Of a DNA stretch of 16,991 bases, positions 14,866 through 16,991 are shown piece by piece. Positions within the stretch are counted from its first letter, which is position 1; each line of letters starts with the position of its first letter. Origin of the DNA: Rhodobacteraceae bacterium UBA6236 (GTDB lineage: Bacteria; Pseudomonadota; Alphaproteobacteria; Rhodobacterales; Rhodobacteraceae). Under the pieces are notes generated by a model that saw nothing but the letters and a program-made list of their open reading frames with translations, was not told the origin of the DNA and did not search any database. The stretch spans positions 1 to 16,991 of the forward strand of contig DJWG01000066.1 in NCBI GenBank assembly GCA_002440945.1, in the 5' to 3' direction. Both the position numbers and the translations under genes were made by a program.

Positions 14866-15191
14866 GATTACGTTCCGGTTCAGTGGCCACAACCTGAGGA
14901 GAAGTTGGCCACTGCATAGCTTGTCGTCGGAGAACCAGCAAGTGGCCCTGTATCGACGCGAACGTCTGCGGTCACATCTCATCCATGATGGTGTTTACAC
15001 GCATCGAAACGGCGTGTTATCAGCAATAGGTACTGAAGGTGTAGGAGAGCGGTACTCGTGGGTGTCGCTTCTCGTCGAACTTCGTTCGAAACCTGTCGGA
15101 GCACTTGAACTTGAACTCCGAGACCTCCAAGTGCATCGCATCTGACAGATGAAAAATTCACTTCGTCCGAAAGGAAGATCCGCTGAAACTG
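14866..15191. other. Divergent intergenic region between isomerase and sulfotransferase genes
   Basis: This 326-base stretch separates two divergent genes and must hold the promoters of both unless the isomerase is read from further upstream. Apart from the strong hairpin at 14881-14914 I see a weak inverted repeat GCACTTG/CAAGTGC (15101-15107 and 15128-15134). Short open frames cross it but resemble nothing, and no convincing -35/-10 pair stands out. Confidence 0.4.
14881..14914 (-). repeat. Inverted repeat in the leader of the isomerase gene
   Basis: CAGTGGCCA (14881-14889) and TGGCCACTG (14906-14914) are exact reverse complements with a 16-base loop, and further pairing (AAC with GTT) is possible with a two-base bulge. 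It lies 15 bases upstream of the isomerase ATG, where a hairpin in the mRNA, or a dimeric repressor on the DNA, could affect translation or transcription. No T-run follows, so it is not a standard terminator. Confidence 0.6.
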
Positions 15192-15968
15192 TTGCTTGTC
15201 GCCGGTCCTCCCCGCAGCGGAACGACGTGGCTCCATCGCGAACTCTGTAAGAGCGAGAGCGCATATGGATTTCTTCCGGAATGCACTCTGCTGACCCAGC
15301 AGGTATCGCTCTACAGCCGAACGCGAAGGTATTGTGATGCACACCGCTTCGCGGCCTATTTTGGAAGCAAGGCAGCGCTGGACGAGTTCTATCGGGACAC
15401 TGTGGCCAAGATGCTTGACTTGGTGATGCGCCTCAAGGAAGGGGCGGAATCCTGCACTTTGATCTTGAAGGATCCAGAGCTGTCACATGTGCTTTGCGAT
15501 CTTGGTGATGTGATGCCCGCGCATCAGCTGGTTGTGCTGATCCGTGATCCGCGTGATGTAATAGCTTCTTTCAAGAGAGTGACGCTGCGCAAACAGGAGC
15601 CTTGGGATATCGAGGCTTCGATCAAGACAGCTTACTCCTACTATCATGGCATCCATCTATATCGGAAGGAGGCAGAAGCGAATGCCTGCTTCGTCCGATA
15701 CGAGGATCTGATTGCGCACGGGCTGGACGACTTGCGAAACTTTCTGGAGCTTCCGGGCCCTCTCGCCAGTGAGGATGACACAAAGGTATTGCAGGACGTC
15801 ATGTCTCATCTGGACAAGGATGATCCGTTCTTTTCCGATCTTTACCTCAAGCCGACCACCAGTGACGCCATCGGTGCGTATCGCGCTACTCTGAGCAGAG
15901 ATGAAATCTCTCAGGTCGAGCGGGTATTTTCTGGTGTACTGTCGACTTGGAGATACCAGATCGCCTGA
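15192..15968 (+). CDS. Sulfotransferase family protein
   Basis: About 258 residues of a PAPS-dependent sulfotransferase. The 5'-phosphosulfate loop PPRSGTTWL is at residues 6-14 and the 3'-phosphate-binding motif VLIRDPRDVIASF at about 115-127. An RYEDL segment follows in the C-terminal half. There is no signal peptide, so it acts in the cytoplasm, presumably sulfating a sugar of the neighbouring glycan pathway. The start is uncertain. The frame has only rare codons between a stop at 15150-15152 and TTG 15192, yet family similarity (LKLLLVAGPPRSG) seems to begin a few codons earlier. An ATG at 15149 lies in another frame, so a frameshift or a non-ATG start are both possible. The gene is convergent with the acyltransferase and opposite in direction to the sugar-synthesis genes around it. 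Confidence 0.82.
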   Translation: MLVAGPPRSGTTWLHRELCKSESAYGFLPECTLLTQQVSLYSRTRRYCDAHRFAAYFGSKAALDEFYRDTVAKMLDLVMRLKEGAESCTLILKDPELSHVLCDLGDVMPAHQLVVLIRDPRDVIASFKRVTLRKQEPWDIEASIKTAYSYYHGIHLYRKEAEANACFVRYEDLIAHGLDDLRNFLELPGPLASEDDTKVLQDVMSHLDKDDPFFSDLYLKPTTSDAIGAYRATLSRDEISQVERVFSGVLSTWRYQIA

Positions 15969-15986
15969 TGCCTAGTCCTTGCTCCG

Positions 15987-16463
15987 TCAAGAGGTTTCCT
16001 TGCGGGCCAACAAGCGGGCTGGATTTCCTGCTACAGTGGTATTCGCTGCTACCGATCTGGTGACGACTGCGCCTGCGCCGATCATGGCGCCATCACCAAT
16101 TGTGACGCCCGGAAGAATAACCGCGCCGCCACCGATAGAAGCCCCCCTCCCAATGATTGTGGTCGGGAAATGGTCGGGATAGTGTTTGCTGCGAGGAAAG
16201 CGATCGTTTGTGAAGGTCACATTCGGTCCTATGAATGCGTCATCGCAGATCCGCAGCCCATCCCAGAGTTGGACGCCCGACTTGACTGTCACCCTGTCAC
16301 CGATAACCACGTCGTTTTCCACGAAGCATTGCGCACAAAGGTTGACGTCTGCTCCGATACGGGCACCAGCAAGCACCACGACGAACTGCCAAATTTTCGT
16401 GCCGGGTCCGATTTTGGTGCTTTGTACATCGGCCAAGGGGTGGACGTAGAAGTCGTTGGACAC
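15987..16463 (-). CDS. Left-handed beta-helix acyltransferase (FdtC/QdtC or WbpD-like N-acetyltransferase)
   Basis: A 158-residue hexapeptide-repeat protein. It has successive turns such as [32 protein letters not shown] and [15 protein letters not shown], the conserved loop [12 protein letters not shown], then further turns ending in [13 protein letters not shown], which is the standard C-terminus of these acetyl-CoA-dependent sugar acetyltransferases. The start codon is GTG (16461-16463) with a GGGGA upstream. Homologues include FdtC and QdtC, which acetylate the 3-amino group of dTDP-Fuc3N or Qui3N, and WbpD/WlbB, which act on UDP-diamino sugars. The presence of an FdtA-type isomerase and a transaminase in the same locus favours the former. 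It is transcribed in the same direction as those genes but separated from them by the sulfotransferase gene. Confidence 0.9.
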   Translation of the reverse strand: MSNDFYVHPLADVQSTKIGPGTKIWQFVVVLAGARIGADVNLCAQCFVENDVVIGDRVTVKSGVQLWDGLRICDDAFIGPNVTFTNDRFPRSKHYPDHFPTTIIGRGASIGGGAVILPGVTIGDGAMIGAGAVVTRSVAANTTVAGNPARLLARKETS

Positions 16464-16991
16464 AGAGCAGATCCCCAGTGGGTGGTCTGATCTACCCGGG
16501 CATAGCTAGCGAGATATTGTCAACCCATCAAATCCAGACTCGTTTGCTGCTCCTACACGACAGAGTGCACTTGCGCTTTCTTGCCCAGAGAAATAATTGT
16601 CCCCCAGAGCTGCTCGCCGCGAAAGAAAAGTGGTGCATTTCGACAGTTTTCAGACTTGAGGAGTCTTCGGGGTTTGAGTTGGTTAGCCCGGAAATACCGC
16701 AAGCGACGGGACAAGCTGTCTCGCAAAAAGTCCAAGATTGTCATCCGTTTACTGGCCAAGACTGTTGCTTCCGACCCGTCAGGGGCTCGGATCCACCTGT
16801 ATTCTCGGCTTCTGTCGTGGCTTGAACCCGACTCTCGCGTACTTCCCCTTTCCAGCTATGCGGATGCGTCCCAACAGATCGGGCCTCTGGCTGGACCGTG
16901 CGAATATCTGTCCGAAACGCCCCGGTGCATGGACAACTTGCCGCTCTCACAGAAGGGTACATTGCCGGGGCTCTGTTGCACAAAACGTCTG
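16464..16991. other. No recognisable gene; upstream region of the acyltransferase
   Basis: This 528-base stretch has lower GC content than the rest of the window. A plus-strand frame is open from about 16508 to the window end, but its translation is unlike any protein I know and has no plausible start. Shorter frames on both strands are equally anonymous. It should contain the promoter of the acyltransferase gene, though none is clear by eye. The last bases look like an IS end. Confidence 0.4.
16968..16984 (+). repeat. Possible terminal repeat of another IS5-type element at the window edge
   Basis: GGGCTCTGTTGCACAAA resembles the terminal repeat of IS5/IS427-type elements and nearly matches the complement of the IS5 remnant end at 12234-12250 (GGCTTGTTGCACAAA, one base missing). 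If real, an insertion sequence begins here and continues beyond the window. No transposase codons are visible yet; an IS6-type end is an alternative. Confidence 0.4.

Noticed and set aside
14866..14982. N-terminal extension of the isomerase to 14982
   Set aside because: The added residues are arginine-rich, unlike the family, and include the hairpin; the family N-terminus starts at 14865.
1..16991. tRNA, rRNA or riboswitch genes
   Set aside because: I looked for conserved tRNA arms, rRNA segments and common riboswitch cores on both strands by eye and saw none that fitted; a covariance-model scan would be needed to exclude small RNAs.

Overview
The window looks like a GC-rich alphaproteobacterial chromosome, most likely from the Rhodobacterales (a Paracoccus/Rhodobacter-type organism). 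This is an inference from base composition, codon use and gene families; there is no rRNA or marker gene to confirm it. It reads as a metabolic island flanked by two zones of mobile-element wreckage, followed by a surface-polysaccharide locus.

Region 1 (1-2071): the C-terminal end of a DNA methyltransferase is translationally coupled to a DUF5681 protein, a pair typical of prophages and integrative elements. It is followed by a 5'-truncated IS256-family transposase with a probable right terminal repeat.

Region 2 (2133-9670): a complete, well-organised polyamine-type uptake and oxidation locus. A divergent XRE-cupin regulator faces an operon of a periplasmic binding protein, two permeases, an ATPase, a small DUF861-type cupin, a gamma-glutamylputrescine-oxidase-like FAD enzyme and an EamA/DMT-family transporter. 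A GC-rich hairpin after the binding-protein gene probably lowers expression of the downstream permease genes. A palindromic AT-rich block between regulator and operon is the obvious operator candidate and overlaps both predicted promoters. The likely logic is import of an amine, oxidation by the flavoenzyme and export or exchange of a metabolite, induced by relief of repression.

Region 3 (9757-12250): what appears to be the end of a type I-C-like CRISPR array (one intact repeat, one degenerate terminal repeat, a 36-nt spacer and a cut spacer) directly abuts an IS21-family element. The istA of that element is broken by an in-frame insertion carrying a stop, an internal deletion and a frameshift. 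Its istB also has an in-frame insertion with a stop near the N-terminus, though the ATPase domain survives. On its other side the IS21 element abuts an IS5-family transposase remnant rather than more CRISPR array. The unequal flanks suggest an IS-mediated deletion that removed the rest of the array and perhaps its cas genes.

Region 4 (12381-16463, mostly minus strand): a polysaccharide cluster encoding a family 2 glycosyltransferase, a DegT-type sugar aminotransferase, an FdtA-type ketoisomerase and a left-handed beta-helix acyltransferase. Together these fit synthesis of a dTDP-3-acetamido-3,6-dideoxyhexose (Fuc3NAc or Qui3NAc) and its use in a glycan. A sulfotransferase gene lies on the opposite strand inside this set. 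The last 500 bases have no recognisable gene and end in what looks like another IS terminal repeat.

I did not find a convincing new defence or regulatory system. The most informative features are the cut CRISPR array, the paired in-frame stop-bearing insertions in the IS21 genes, and the opposite-strand sulfotransferase inside the amino-sugar locus.
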